A stretch of 12,757 nt of DNA, from the NCBI GenBank assembly GCA_964580435.1, contig CAZOKP010000077.1:1-12757 (forward strand), in the 5' to 3' direction. The notes under the pieces were generated by a model. That model did not search any database. It was not told the DNA's origin and saw only the letters and a program-made list of their open reading frames with translations. Each line of letters starts with the position of its first letter. The first letter of the stretch is position 1. Position numbers and translations under genes: made by a program. This stretch comes from CAZKEW01 sp964580435. GTDB taxonomy: Bacteria > Acidobacteriota > Aminicenantia > Aminicenantales > UBA8522. Below are positions 6,377-12,757 of this stretch, piece after piece.

Positions 6377-8500
6377 ATGAAAAGCTGGTGGAAACTTCTT
6401 TTCCTTGCCGTTCTGTGCCTGAATACTGGACTCCCCGCAACGACCCAAGAGCAGCCGGTCCAAATTTCCGTCAAGGTGACAGATCGAAAAGGCAACTTTG
6501 TCAAAGGATTGACGCCCGCTGAGTTCGAAGTCCTCGAAAACGGGCAGAAGCAGGAAATCAAGAATTTCGCTTCTGGCCAAGTCAGGAACGGTCAGCTATT
6601 CGTCACCACTGCTGATGGAGATACTTCGGGCAGGTCCAGAGTATTTTTTATCATCGTCGATCAATCCTCGGCCGACTTCTTTTCACTCCAGAAAATCAAG
6701 AATCCCCTTAAGGATTTCCTGAGGAAACTCTTCAACCGCCGGGATTCTATCTGTCTTTTTATGGGGCGAGAAGCCATGGCTTGGCTCCAGGAGCGTCTTG
6801 TGGACTTGAGTCCAAGAACGCAGACCCCGGAGGGGAGTGCCACGAAAAAAATGGCCCTGGCAGATATTTTCTCGGATTTCAGTAACCAGGTTGTGGATTC
6901 GACTCAGGCGCCCTATACTCCGGCCGGCCTCCAAGAAACGCGGGACAAGGGTTGGAATCCCAAGGAAAAACCCCAAGATCGCTTTGCCGGGCTCGAACTC
7001 GATTACTCCCGCTTCAGCATGTTGAACTTTGTGGGCCGGCTGAACACCCTCGCCCGGATGGCCGAAGCAATCCCGGGCGAGAAAACGCTCCTTATCATCT
7101 CTGAGAACTTCCAGGATTTTGACGAGTCTTCTCCCCCCAGTGAAAGAAAAATCGCTACCGCCTATATCGGCGGAGGCCGTTTCCTGGGTACAGTCGTCGA
7201 TGACGGGCAAAGAGTGGCTCCCTATCTCGTCAGCTCCTCGAGCCTGGGGGAAATCTTGAGCCATTCGCGGACTGCTGTCTACTCCGTCCTCCTGGATCCG
7301 GGTTTAGTCAAAATGCCTCACCTGGAGAGCACAGAGGCTATTCCCAGCTCGGTCATATTTCCCAGGGGCTCCGACAAGTTTCAACCCCCTGGCCTCGCAG
7401 AAATGCGTGTCAGGTCGGAGAGTGAGGTCTATCAAAACATGATGAGGGATCTGGCCAAAGAGACGGGTGGCTTAATCCTTGCCAAGACTAAGAATATCGA
7501 GGAGGGCCTGGACAAGATCGCCCGGGCGATGGAGGACATGTACCTGGTTTCCTATGTCTCGACGGACCCGAGGCTCGACGGGAAATTCCGCAAGGTTGAA
7601 GTCAAAGTCAAGCGGAAGGACGTTATCGTCCGGCATCGGAGGGGCTATTATGCAGTGGATAGGGAAGCGGAAGCCGAGAAAGAACTCCGCCAGTCCCTCG
7701 AACAAAGAGTGAGCAGCTCAACCTTGACGGTTTTCTTGAAGACAGAGACCTTGCCATTGCGCTCCTCCGGCCTCTTTCTTCTCCTGAAAATCGAGCTCAA
7801 AGGGCTCGCTCTGACTGACCGTTTGAGGATTGGAGAGGAAGGCGCTCAAACCGTACTGGCAAGCCGCTTCCGGCTTCTTCTCGAGCTCGAGGATGAAAAG
7901 GGAGAGGTCATTAGCAAGGAGGTCCGGCCATTCAATCTGGAGGTCCGTCAAAACGAGCTCCACCTTCGGCCGGCGATTTATGGCGGAGAAATGCTCCGGG
8001 AAGGCAAATACCGGATTCGCCTTGCCCTGAAGGATGAAGTCGGAGGCGAGGTCACAACCACCGAGAAGCAGGTTGACGTTCGTGTCCCGGAAAGAGGGCC
8101 AAAGCAAAACAGGCTGGAACAGATCTGTTTTGTGAGGAAAGATTTCCTGGTCTTCGAGTTCGGAGACATTCCGAGACTTATGGAGTACAAAGGCGCCGCC
8201 CTCTATCCGCGATTGGACTCCGAGTTCGGACCCGAAGAGACTGTCGACTTATTTGTGGAGATTAACTCCGAGAATCCGGGTCGTGTCGATTTTTACTTGA
8301 GCGTCATCCGGGTAAAGGACGAGCACATTTTCAAGTCTTATGAGATGTCCGCTTTCCTGGAGAAGGGAGCAAACCCCATCATGATGAGCATCCCCCTGAA
8401 GGATTTCTTCTATGGAGACTATATCCTTCAGGTCCTCGCCATCGAGAGAGGAAGCGGGCAGTATTCCCTGGTCCGCCTGCCTTTCCAAGTCATCCCCTGA
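6377..8500 (+). CDS. Secreted VWFA-related (Acidobacteria-type) protein
   Basis: A predicted exported protein of 707 residues. The signal peptide is MKSWWKLLFLAVLCLNTGLP followed by ATTQ. Residues about 29-66 carry the hallmark start of the Acidobacterial VWFA-related domain: strand QISVKVTDRKG, then GLTPAEFEVLENGQKQEI. The von Willebrand A fold starts at FFIIVDQSS (90-98). Its metal site is imperfect: the DxSxS pattern has D95 and S97, but the last Ser is Ala99. The domain closes around 392-425 with DGKFRKVEVKVKR and RRGYYA, as in the family. Residues 426-707 are a beta-rich extension I cannot assign. ATG 6377 is chosen (AAGGA at 6368-6372, and the signal peptide starts here) over TTG 6356, which lies 1 nt from its SD. 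Such proteins are thought to mediate adhesion or assembly outside the cell; the ligand is unknown. Confidence 0.9.
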   Translation: MKSWWKLLFLAVLCLNTGLPATTQEQPVQISVKVTDRKGNFVKGLTPAEFEVLENGQKQEIKNFASGQVRNGQLFVTTADGDTSGRSRVFFIIVDQSSADFFSLQKIKNPLKDFLRKLFNRRDSICLFMGREAMAWLQERLVDLSPRTQTPEGSATKKMALADIFSDFSNQVVDSTQAPYTPAGLQETRDKGWNPKEKPQDRFAGLELDYSRFSMLNFVGRLNTLARMAEAIPGEKTLLIISENFQDFDESSPPSERKIATAYIGGGRFLGTVVDDGQRVAPYLVSSSSLGEILSHSRTAVYSVLLDPGLVKMPHLESTEAIPSSVIFPRGSDKFQPPGLAEMRVRSESEVYQNMMRDLAKETGGLILAKTKNIEEGLDKIARAMEDMYLVSYVSTDPRLDGKFRKVEVKVKRKDVIVRHRRGYYAVDREAEAEKELRQSLEQRVSSSTLTVFLKTETLPLRSSGLFLLLKIELKGLALTDRLRIGEEGAQTVLASRFRLLLELEDEKGEVISKEVRPFNLEVRQNELHLRPAIYGGEMLREGKYRIRLALKDEVGGEVTTTEKQVDVRVPERGPKQNRLEQICFVRKDFLVFEFGDIPRLMEYKGAALYPRLDSEFGPEETVDLFVEINSENPGRVDFYLSVIRVKDEHIFKSYEMSAFLEKGANPIMMSIPLKDFFYGDYILQVLAIERGSGQYSLVRLPFQVIP

Positions 8501-8544
8501 GGAACCCCCTTAGTCCCAATCTTACCGACCTAATTTTGAGCGAG

Positions 8545-8573
8545 TTGCCTAATTTCAAAAGTTCAGGTATCTT
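8545..8573 (+). promoter_or_regulatory. Possible promoter for the CocE-type hydrolase
   Basis: TTGCCT (8545-8550), 17 nt, TATCTT (8568-8573), each matching four of six consensus bases. The start would fall near 8580, leaving about 28 nt before the TTG start codon. If it is not used, the gene would be co-transcribed with the VWFA gene 107 bp upstream. Confidence 0.35.
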
Positions 8574-8594
8574 CACGGATATGATCCTCGAATT

Positions 8595-8610
8595 AAGGAG
8601 GAAAAAATTG
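8595..8610 (+). promoter_or_regulatory. Strong Shine-Dalgarno sequence fixing a TTG start
   Basis: AAGGAGG (8595-8601) lies 6 nt ahead of TTG (8608-8610). It is a perfect match to the anti-SD at the ideal distance. Upstream in-frame candidates (ATG 8581, TTG 8536) have no such site, and translation from 8608 begins directly with the n-region of a signal peptide. Confidence 0.75.
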
Positions 8611-10404
8611 AAAAAAACGACCTTTTTCCTTTTCTCCCTATCGTTTTTTATTCTCTCCGCATACTTGGGCTTTGCCCAAGAGCCGGGAAAGGTATCTCCG
8701 GCAGACAGCGGAGTTGCGATGCTCTGGGGAGTAAAAATCCCCCTGCGCGATGGAACAAAGCTCAACGCAACAATCTTCAGGCCCAAGGGGATCACCGATC
8801 CCTTGCCCGCGATTTTCACTTTAACGCCTTATATCTCTGACACGTACATCGATCGGGCGCTCTATTTTGCCCGAAACGGCTATGTCTTTGCCGCGGTCGA
8901 TGTCCGCGGCCGGGGGAATTCGGAGGGGCAGTTTGAACCCTTTGCCCAGGAAGGCCGGGACGGCCGCGACATCGTCGAATGGCTGGCCCTGCAGCCTTGG
9001 TGCAATGGGAAAGTCGCGATGTGGGGAGGCTCCTATGCTGGGTTTGACCAGTGGTCGACGCTCAAGGAATTTCCGGCTCACCTTGCCACAATCGTTCCCG
9101 CTGCCGCTGCCCATCCAGGCGTTGATTTTCCTTTTTATAATGGTATCTTCACTTCCTATGCAATGCAGTGGCTTACCTATACAAGCGGAGTCACGCCCAA
9201 TGTCCGGCTCTTTGGAGACGCGCCGTTCTGGATTGAGAAATTCACCGACCTTTACCTTGATCACCGGGCTTTCAAGGAACTCGACCGGGTCGTCGGCAAT
9301 CCCTCTTCAGTTTTTCAAAAGTGGCTCTCCCATCCCTTCCCCGACGCTTATCACGATGCCATGGTCCCGACAGGGGAAGACTACGGAAAGATCAAAATCC
9401 CCATTCTCACTATCACCGGACATTATGACGGCGACCAGTCAGGCGCGCTGACTTATTACGGGAATCATCAGAAGTTCGGCGACCCGGCTGCCGTCGCCAA
9501 CCATTATTTGATCATCGGGCCCTGGGATCATGCCGGCACGCGGACGCCGAACCGGGATGTCGGAGGGCTCCGCTTCGGCGGGGCCAGCCTTGTCGACCTG
9601 AACAGGCTGCATCTGGAATGGTACGACTGGACGATGAAGGGTGGGAAGAAGCCCGAGTTCCTGAAAAAGCGGGTCGCCTATTATGTCGTGGGGCCGGGAG
9701 CCGAATACTGGAGATACGCTGATGACCTTGCTTCGATCGCTCCGGAGAAATTGGTCCTCTATGCCCACTCTTCAGGATCAGCTAATGATGTTTTCTCCTC
9801 CGGGACACTCCAGATGGCCAAACCCGAAAAAGAAAAGCCGGATAAATTCACCTATGACCCTCTTGACACACGCCCCGCGGAATTGGAGAAGGAGGAGGTC
9901 CTCAGGTACATCACCGACCAGCGCTTTGTCCTGAACCTGTTCGGCAATGGTTTGGTTTATCACAGCGAGCCTTTTATCGAACCCATCGAAATCACCGGCC
10001 AAATCAAGTTTGTCGCCTGGATCTCCATGGACGTCCCGGATACGGACCTCCAGGCGGTCCTGTATGAGGTCCTGTTCGACGGGACAAGTGTCGTCCTGAC
10101 CCAGGACATGAAAAGAGTCCGTTACCGGGAGTCACTGCGGCAGGAAAAAATGGCCAGGCCGGGTGAAATTATGCGTCTCGAGTTCGAATCCTTCACTTTC
10201 TTTTCGAGACTCATCTCCAAGGGAAGCCGGCTCCGCCTTCTCCTGAACTGTCTCAACTCCCCAAGCCTGCAGAAGAATTACAACAGCGGAGGGGTGGTGT
10301 CCGAGGAAACAGGAGCCGATGCCCGGACGGCCCATATAACACTTTACCATGACAGCCGCTATCCGAGCTATCTGGAGCTTCCGGTGAGCACGCTCAGGCG
10401 CTGA
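8608..10404 (+). CDS. Exported CocE/NonD-family alpha/beta hydrolase (X-Pro dipeptidyl-peptidase-like S15)
   Basis: A serine hydrolase of 598 residues related to cocaine esterase and X-Pro dipeptidyl peptidases, which cleave esters or acyl/peptidyl bonds. A signal peptide (KKTTFFLFSLSFFILSAYLGFAQ) sends it out of the cytoplasm. The N-terminal strand pattern PLRDGTKLNATIFRPKG (45-61) is typical. The triad is readable: nucleophile Ser142 in GGSYAG, Asp274 in GHYDGD and His308 in GPWDHAG. YISDTYIDRALYFARNGY followed by DVRGRGNSEG (98-107) is the usual family block. From about 350 on is the jelly-roll C-terminal domain of the S15/CocE family. Start choice: TTG 8608, with a perfect SD. It follows the VWFA gene in the same direction. 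The substrate (peptide, ester or beta-lactam-like) cannot be told from the sequence. Confidence 0.93.
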   Translation: MKKTTFFLFSLSFFILSAYLGFAQEPGKVSPADSGVAMLWGVKIPLRDGTKLNATIFRPKGITDPLPAIFTLTPYISDTYIDRALYFARNGYVFAAVDVRGRGNSEGQFEPFAQEGRDGRDIVEWLALQPWCNGKVAMWGGSYAGFDQWSTLKEFPAHLATIVPAAAAHPGVDFPFYNGIFTSYAMQWLTYTSGVTPNVRLFGDAPFWIEKFTDLYLDHRAFKELDRVVGNPSSVFQKWLSHPFPDAYHDAMVPTGEDYGKIKIPILTITGHYDGDQSGALTYYGNHQKFGDPAAVANHYLIIGPWDHAGTRTPNRDVGGLRFGGASLVDLNRLHLEWYDWTMKGGKKPEFLKKRVAYYVVGPGAEYWRYADDLASIAPEKLVLYAHSSGSANDVFSSGTLQMAKPEKEKPDKFTYDPLDTRPAELEKEEVLRYITDQRFVLNLFGNGLVYHSEPFIEPIEITGQIKFVAWISMDVPDTDLQAVLYEVLFDGTSVVLTQDMKRVRYRESLRQEKMARPGEIMRLEFESFTFFSRLISKGSRLRLLLNCLNSPSLQKNYNSGGVVSEETGADARTAHITLYHDSRYPSYLELPVSTLRR

Positions 10405-10468
10405 AAAAATCCGGCTTCTTCCCTTTGGCGGAAACTGCAGGCAATGAGAGATGAGGCATGAAGATCAT

Positions 10469-11560
10469 CTATTCGACGCCTCTTCCCCGTTTATCCTGAT
10501 AGCGGAGCGATTGCCAGGAGGTTCCTGCCGCAGAGAAAAGGGAAAACACGACTAAAATCCATATCCGCGGTTCTTTCAGGGCGGAAAAAAGGAATAGAAC
10601 CGGGGGCAGCACGAAGAAGACCAAATAGGTAAGGCCGAGATAGATCCAAGGCAATTCCCTGGTCAATGCCGATGAGCTTGGTGATTGAGGATTTTTAGAC
10701 CTATCCGCATAGATTTTGGAGACGGCGATGGTCGCCGCTGTTAGGGCCAGAAGGACAATGGCCAGAATCATAGAGTGGCTGGTTAGGACAATGACATATG
10801 CGATCATACTCAGCAAACAGAACGAGGCGATGAGGGAGGCCCGTTTCAGTGACGATCGCGCCCGCTCCAGCCCGGCTTGAACCGCATAGGTCCGGGTTGC
10901 GCTCTTCAAATCCGCGGGATAATCGGCCACCTGATGAAAATGTATCTGGATCCATTTATCCGACCCGACAGCTACTGCCAGGAAAATCAGCTGCCAGAGT
11001 CCCGCATCGAACCATGTCCAGGGGACCAGGACATAAATCATCAGCGCGGACAGCGTATAAGCAAGCAGTCCCAGGGTGCCGCGCTCCTTGAATCTCAGAG
11101 GCTTAAGGGAATAGGATAAGCCGAGGAGGACGCTCGCCGTGTAGGCCAGGATCGTTCGGAGGGATCCTCTCCCTAAGAAGACCGCAGCCAGACCCGCGGC
11201 CAGGAACAGCATGACGATCATGTAACCGGCGGGTCTGGGCAGAAAGGTTATCCATCTCTTTTTGCCGACGGCGAGATCAATCCTATGATCGCTGAGATCA
11301 TTGACCAGGATGCTGAATTGGACCTTGCAGAGAACGGCCAAAATCAGAGCTAGAGAATTATCAAAAGCTGTTTTTAGACCGGTTGTGGGAACGGAAAGAA
11401 AGAGCAAGGCCAGAGGGAGCCAGAGATGGGACATTTTAGGGATCCCTCTCGCTCCGAAAATAATCTCTCTGAAGCCAAATTTCCAGATGGACCGAACGCG
11501 GGGCGTGTCGCGCCATGCGTCTTCGGTGGATTCGCGGACGTTAGAACCGTCGTGGTTCAT
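10469..11560 (-). CDS. UbiA-superfamily prenyltransferase (membrane protein)
   Basis: An intramembrane aromatic/lipid prenyltransferase of 363 residues. Two aspartate-rich motifs that bind Mg-diphosphate of the prenyl donor are intact: NDLSDHRID (N87, D88, D91, D95) and DYPAD (D213, D217) followed by TRTYA. Between them LGLSYSLKPLRFKERG (146-161) is the conserved cytoplasmic loop of the family. About nine hydrophobic segments are visible, near 46-60, 68-86, 112-130, 136-152, 165-182, 186-204, 245-282 (two) and 305-348 (two). The start ATG 11560 overlaps the end of the radical SAM gene by 20 bp and has no Shine-Dalgarno sequence, which points to translational coupling. The acceptor (quinone ring, chlorin, glycerol phosphate or sugar) cannot be decided; the futalosine-pathway MqnP, a UbiA homolog, is one possibility, but no mqn partner is in view. 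Confidence 0.9.
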   Translation of the reverse strand: MNHDGSNVRESTEDAWRDTPRVRSIWKFGFREIIFGARGIPKMSHLWLPLALLFLSVPTTGLKTAFDNSLALILAVLCKVQFSILVNDLSDHRIDLAVGKKRWITFLPRPAGYMIVMLFLAAGLAAVFLGRGSLRTILAYTASVLLGLSYSLKPLRFKERGTLGLLAYTLSALMIYVLVPWTWFDAGLWQLIFLAVAVGSDKWIQIHFHQVADYPADLKSATRTYAVQAGLERARSSLKRASLIASFCLLSMIAYVIVLTSHSMILAIVLLALTAATIAVSKIYADRSKNPQSPSSSALTRELPWIYLGLTYLVFFVLPPVLFLFSALKEPRIWILVVFSLFSAAGTSWQSLRYQDKRGRGVE

Positions 11561-12641
11561 TTATTTTAAGATACTCGCAATGAGGGTCGCTCGAGAGAAT
11601 CCCTTGGGAGCCTGAGACATAGGCTTCGTTGCGGCAGCCTCCGCGGCACAGGGATTGAACCTGGCAAGAGCGGCATTCGGGGATGTCCTTGTATAACGAC
11701 CGAAATTTTTCTATTTCCGAGGAATTCCATATCTCATCGATTGTGCGCTCGTGGAGGTCCCCGATAATGAACTCTGCGGCGTCCTGACAAATGCAGACGG
11801 AGACCTTGCCCTCGCTCGTGATCTTGAGGTTGAATTGACCCGCGCCGCAGGGATGCAGCCTGATGTTCAGACGATCTTTCCAGCGAGCATAAACATTGGA
11901 ATACTGGAAGCAGGGGATGCTCAAGTCGATGAGCCGCACGCGACACAGGTCGTAATAAACACCAAACAAATGATCGACGAGCTCCGTCTGGTCGGCTATG
12001 GGAACGACGAGATCGCCGTTTGACTTTCTGGCGGGCACATCGGGGTAGAGGGTATAGGAATCGACGCCGGACTCATAGCCCAGGCGCATAACGTCCTCTA
12101 TTTCCCGGACATTGGCCTTGGTCAGGACGCTGGAGGCGATGACGCGCAAGGGCGAGGCGACGGCAGATTTCATATTCTCCAGGATGGACCGATGATTTTT
12201 CGATGAGCCGGCGCTGAGCTTTTTGAAAACGGACGGCTTTAATGTGTCGAAGGAGAACTGGACGGATTGGACTCCAAGCGAAACCCAGCGGTCGATAATC
12301 TCCGTCGTCAGCAAGATCCCGTTCGTGGCAAGTTTGGGACGATGGCCGTGCCGCTGGAACAGCTTCAGGGCTTCTTCGAGGTGGGGATAGCAAAGCGGTT
12401 CGCCCCCCGAGAGGAACCAATTCTTGATCCTGGGGGCGAGCGGGGATTGGAGAATCTTTTCAATCAGTTCGATTTCCAAATGGGAGGCCGGCAGGTTTAG
12501 CTTGTGATGATTGAAACAGTACCGGCATCTCAGATTGCACCGGTTCGTTAGGTCCAGGAACATGAGGTTCAACACACCGGGAGTGTTGAACGCATCGACG
12601 TGCCGGTCGTTAAACCTGAATTTGATTTTCTGCACGATCAT
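11541..12641 (-). CDS. Radical SAM protein with SPASM domain
   Basis: An enzyme of 366 residues that uses S-adenosylmethionine and 4Fe-4S clusters for radical chemistry. The SAM cluster motif is CNLRCRYC (C35, C39, C42), and GGEP (79-82) is the SAM-binding strand. The C-terminal SPASM region is complete: C265 with Gly and C283 at the expected spacing, then C323-x2-C326-x5-C332-x3-C336-x18-C355, enough for two auxiliary clusters. C285 is an additional cysteine. SPASM enzymes modify peptides (RiPP maturases), proteins or small molecules; no precursor peptide is seen nearby. ATG 12641 is chosen because residues then start just ahead of the TIM-barrel first strand; GAGG lies only 2 nt ahead of it. 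TTG 12677 (12 residues longer) or GTG 12635 are alternatives. It is first in an operon with the overlapping UbiA gene. Confidence 0.93.
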   Translation of the reverse strand: MIVQKIKFRFNDRHVDAFNTPGVLNLMFLDLTNRCNLRCRYCFNHHKLNLPASHLEIELIEKILQSPLAPRIKNWFLSGGEPLCYPHLEEALKLFQRHGHRPKLATNGILLTTEIIDRWVSLGVQSVQFSFDTLKPSVFKKLSAGSSKNHRSILENMKSAVASPLRVIASSVLTKANVREIEDVMRLGYESGVDSYTLYPDVPARKSNGDLVVPIADQTELVDHLFGVYYDLCRVRLIDLSIPCFQYSNVYARWKDRLNIRLHPCGAGQFNLKITSEGKVSVCICQDAAEFIIGDLHERTIDEIWNSSEIEKFRSLYKDIPECRSCQVQSLCRGGCRNEAYVSGSQGILSSDPHCEYLKINEPRRF

Positions 12642-12716
12642 TCCCTCGTCAGGAATCTTCCCCGATGGGTTTCCCAAAACCTGCGGGAATCGATGTCCTC
12701 GAAAACTGCGCGGGAT

Positions 12717-12745
12717 ATTATAAGATTAAATCCCTGAATTAGGAA
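12717..12745 (-). promoter_or_regulatory. Probable promoter of the radical SAM-UbiA operon
   Basis: On the minus strand a perfect TATAAT (12722-12717) is preceded at 17 nt by the poor -35 TTCCTA (12745-12740). A start near 12710 would give a leader of about 33 nt to TTG 12677 or 69 nt to ATG 12641. The area lies at the window edge, so transcription from further upstream cannot be excluded. Confidence 0.5.
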
Positions 12746-12757
12746 CAGAAAAGTTGA

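Noticed and set aside
6683..7264. Minus-strand open frame of 193 codons
   Set aside because: It is a shadow of the VWFA gene, whose signal peptide, domain motifs and promoter are all on the plus strand.
8867..9451. Plus-strand open frame of 194 codons in another frame
   Set aside because: It overlaps the catalytic core of the CocE hydrolase, whose triad is intact in the main frame.
10405..10468. Bidirectional terminator between the convergent hydrolase and UbiA genes
   Set aside because: Only weak imperfect pairing (CCGGC with GGCGG) and no T-run; not supportable.

Overview
The window reads as chromosomal DNA of a free-living bacterium, most likely from the Acidobacteriota/Aminicenantes neighbourhood. 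This is an inference. It rests on a secreted VWFA-related protein of the kind abundant in Acidobacteria, a very large Ser/Thr kinase-ATPase-TPR regulator, and a medium-GC codon usage with strong AAGGAG-type ribosome binding sites. No transposase, integrase, CRISPR array or tRNA gene was seen.

Layout. (1) Positions 1-436 hold the 3' end of a 23S rRNA gene and a complete 5S rRNA gene, whose own closing stem followed by seven T looks like the end of the rRNA operon. (2) About 110 bp further on, behind a strong leader hairpin, lies a small glycine-rich RRM RNA-binding protein gene (550-876), followed by two hairpins, the second a textbook intrinsic terminator. (3) A more AT-rich gene (1251-2048) encodes an exported protein with two similar halves; just after it is a 25-base near-copy of the RNP1-coding part of the RRM gene. 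(4) On the minus strand, 2115-5831 encodes a zinc-ribbon / Ser-Thr kinase / AAA ATPase / TPR signalling protein. (5) A gene-poor divergent intergenic region of about 545 bp (5832-6376) carries a good promoter on each side, with nearly identical architecture, plus two inverted repeats near the kinase promoter. (6) On the plus strand follow a secreted VWFA-related protein (6377-8500) and a secreted CocE-type alpha/beta hydrolase (8608-10404) that starts at TTG behind a perfect Shine-Dalgarno sequence. (7) Converging on them from the minus strand is a two-gene operon: a radical SAM/SPASM protein (11541-12641) overlapping by 20 bp a UbiA-type membrane prenyltransferase (10469-11560), with a TATAAT box near the right edge.

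How the genes work together. The rRNA genes and the RRM protein are plausibly linked through translation or RNA folding. The kinase is a stand-alone sensor/regulator whose targets cannot be read from the sequence. The VWFA and CocE proteins are both predicted to be exported and are co-oriented, but each appears to have its own promoter. The radical SAM/SPASM-UbiA pair is the strongest candidate for an uncharacterised biosynthetic unit: overlapping genes, a complete set of Fe-S cysteines and intact prenyltransferase motifs, but no recognisable pathway partners in view. I do not see a clear defence or mobile system here.
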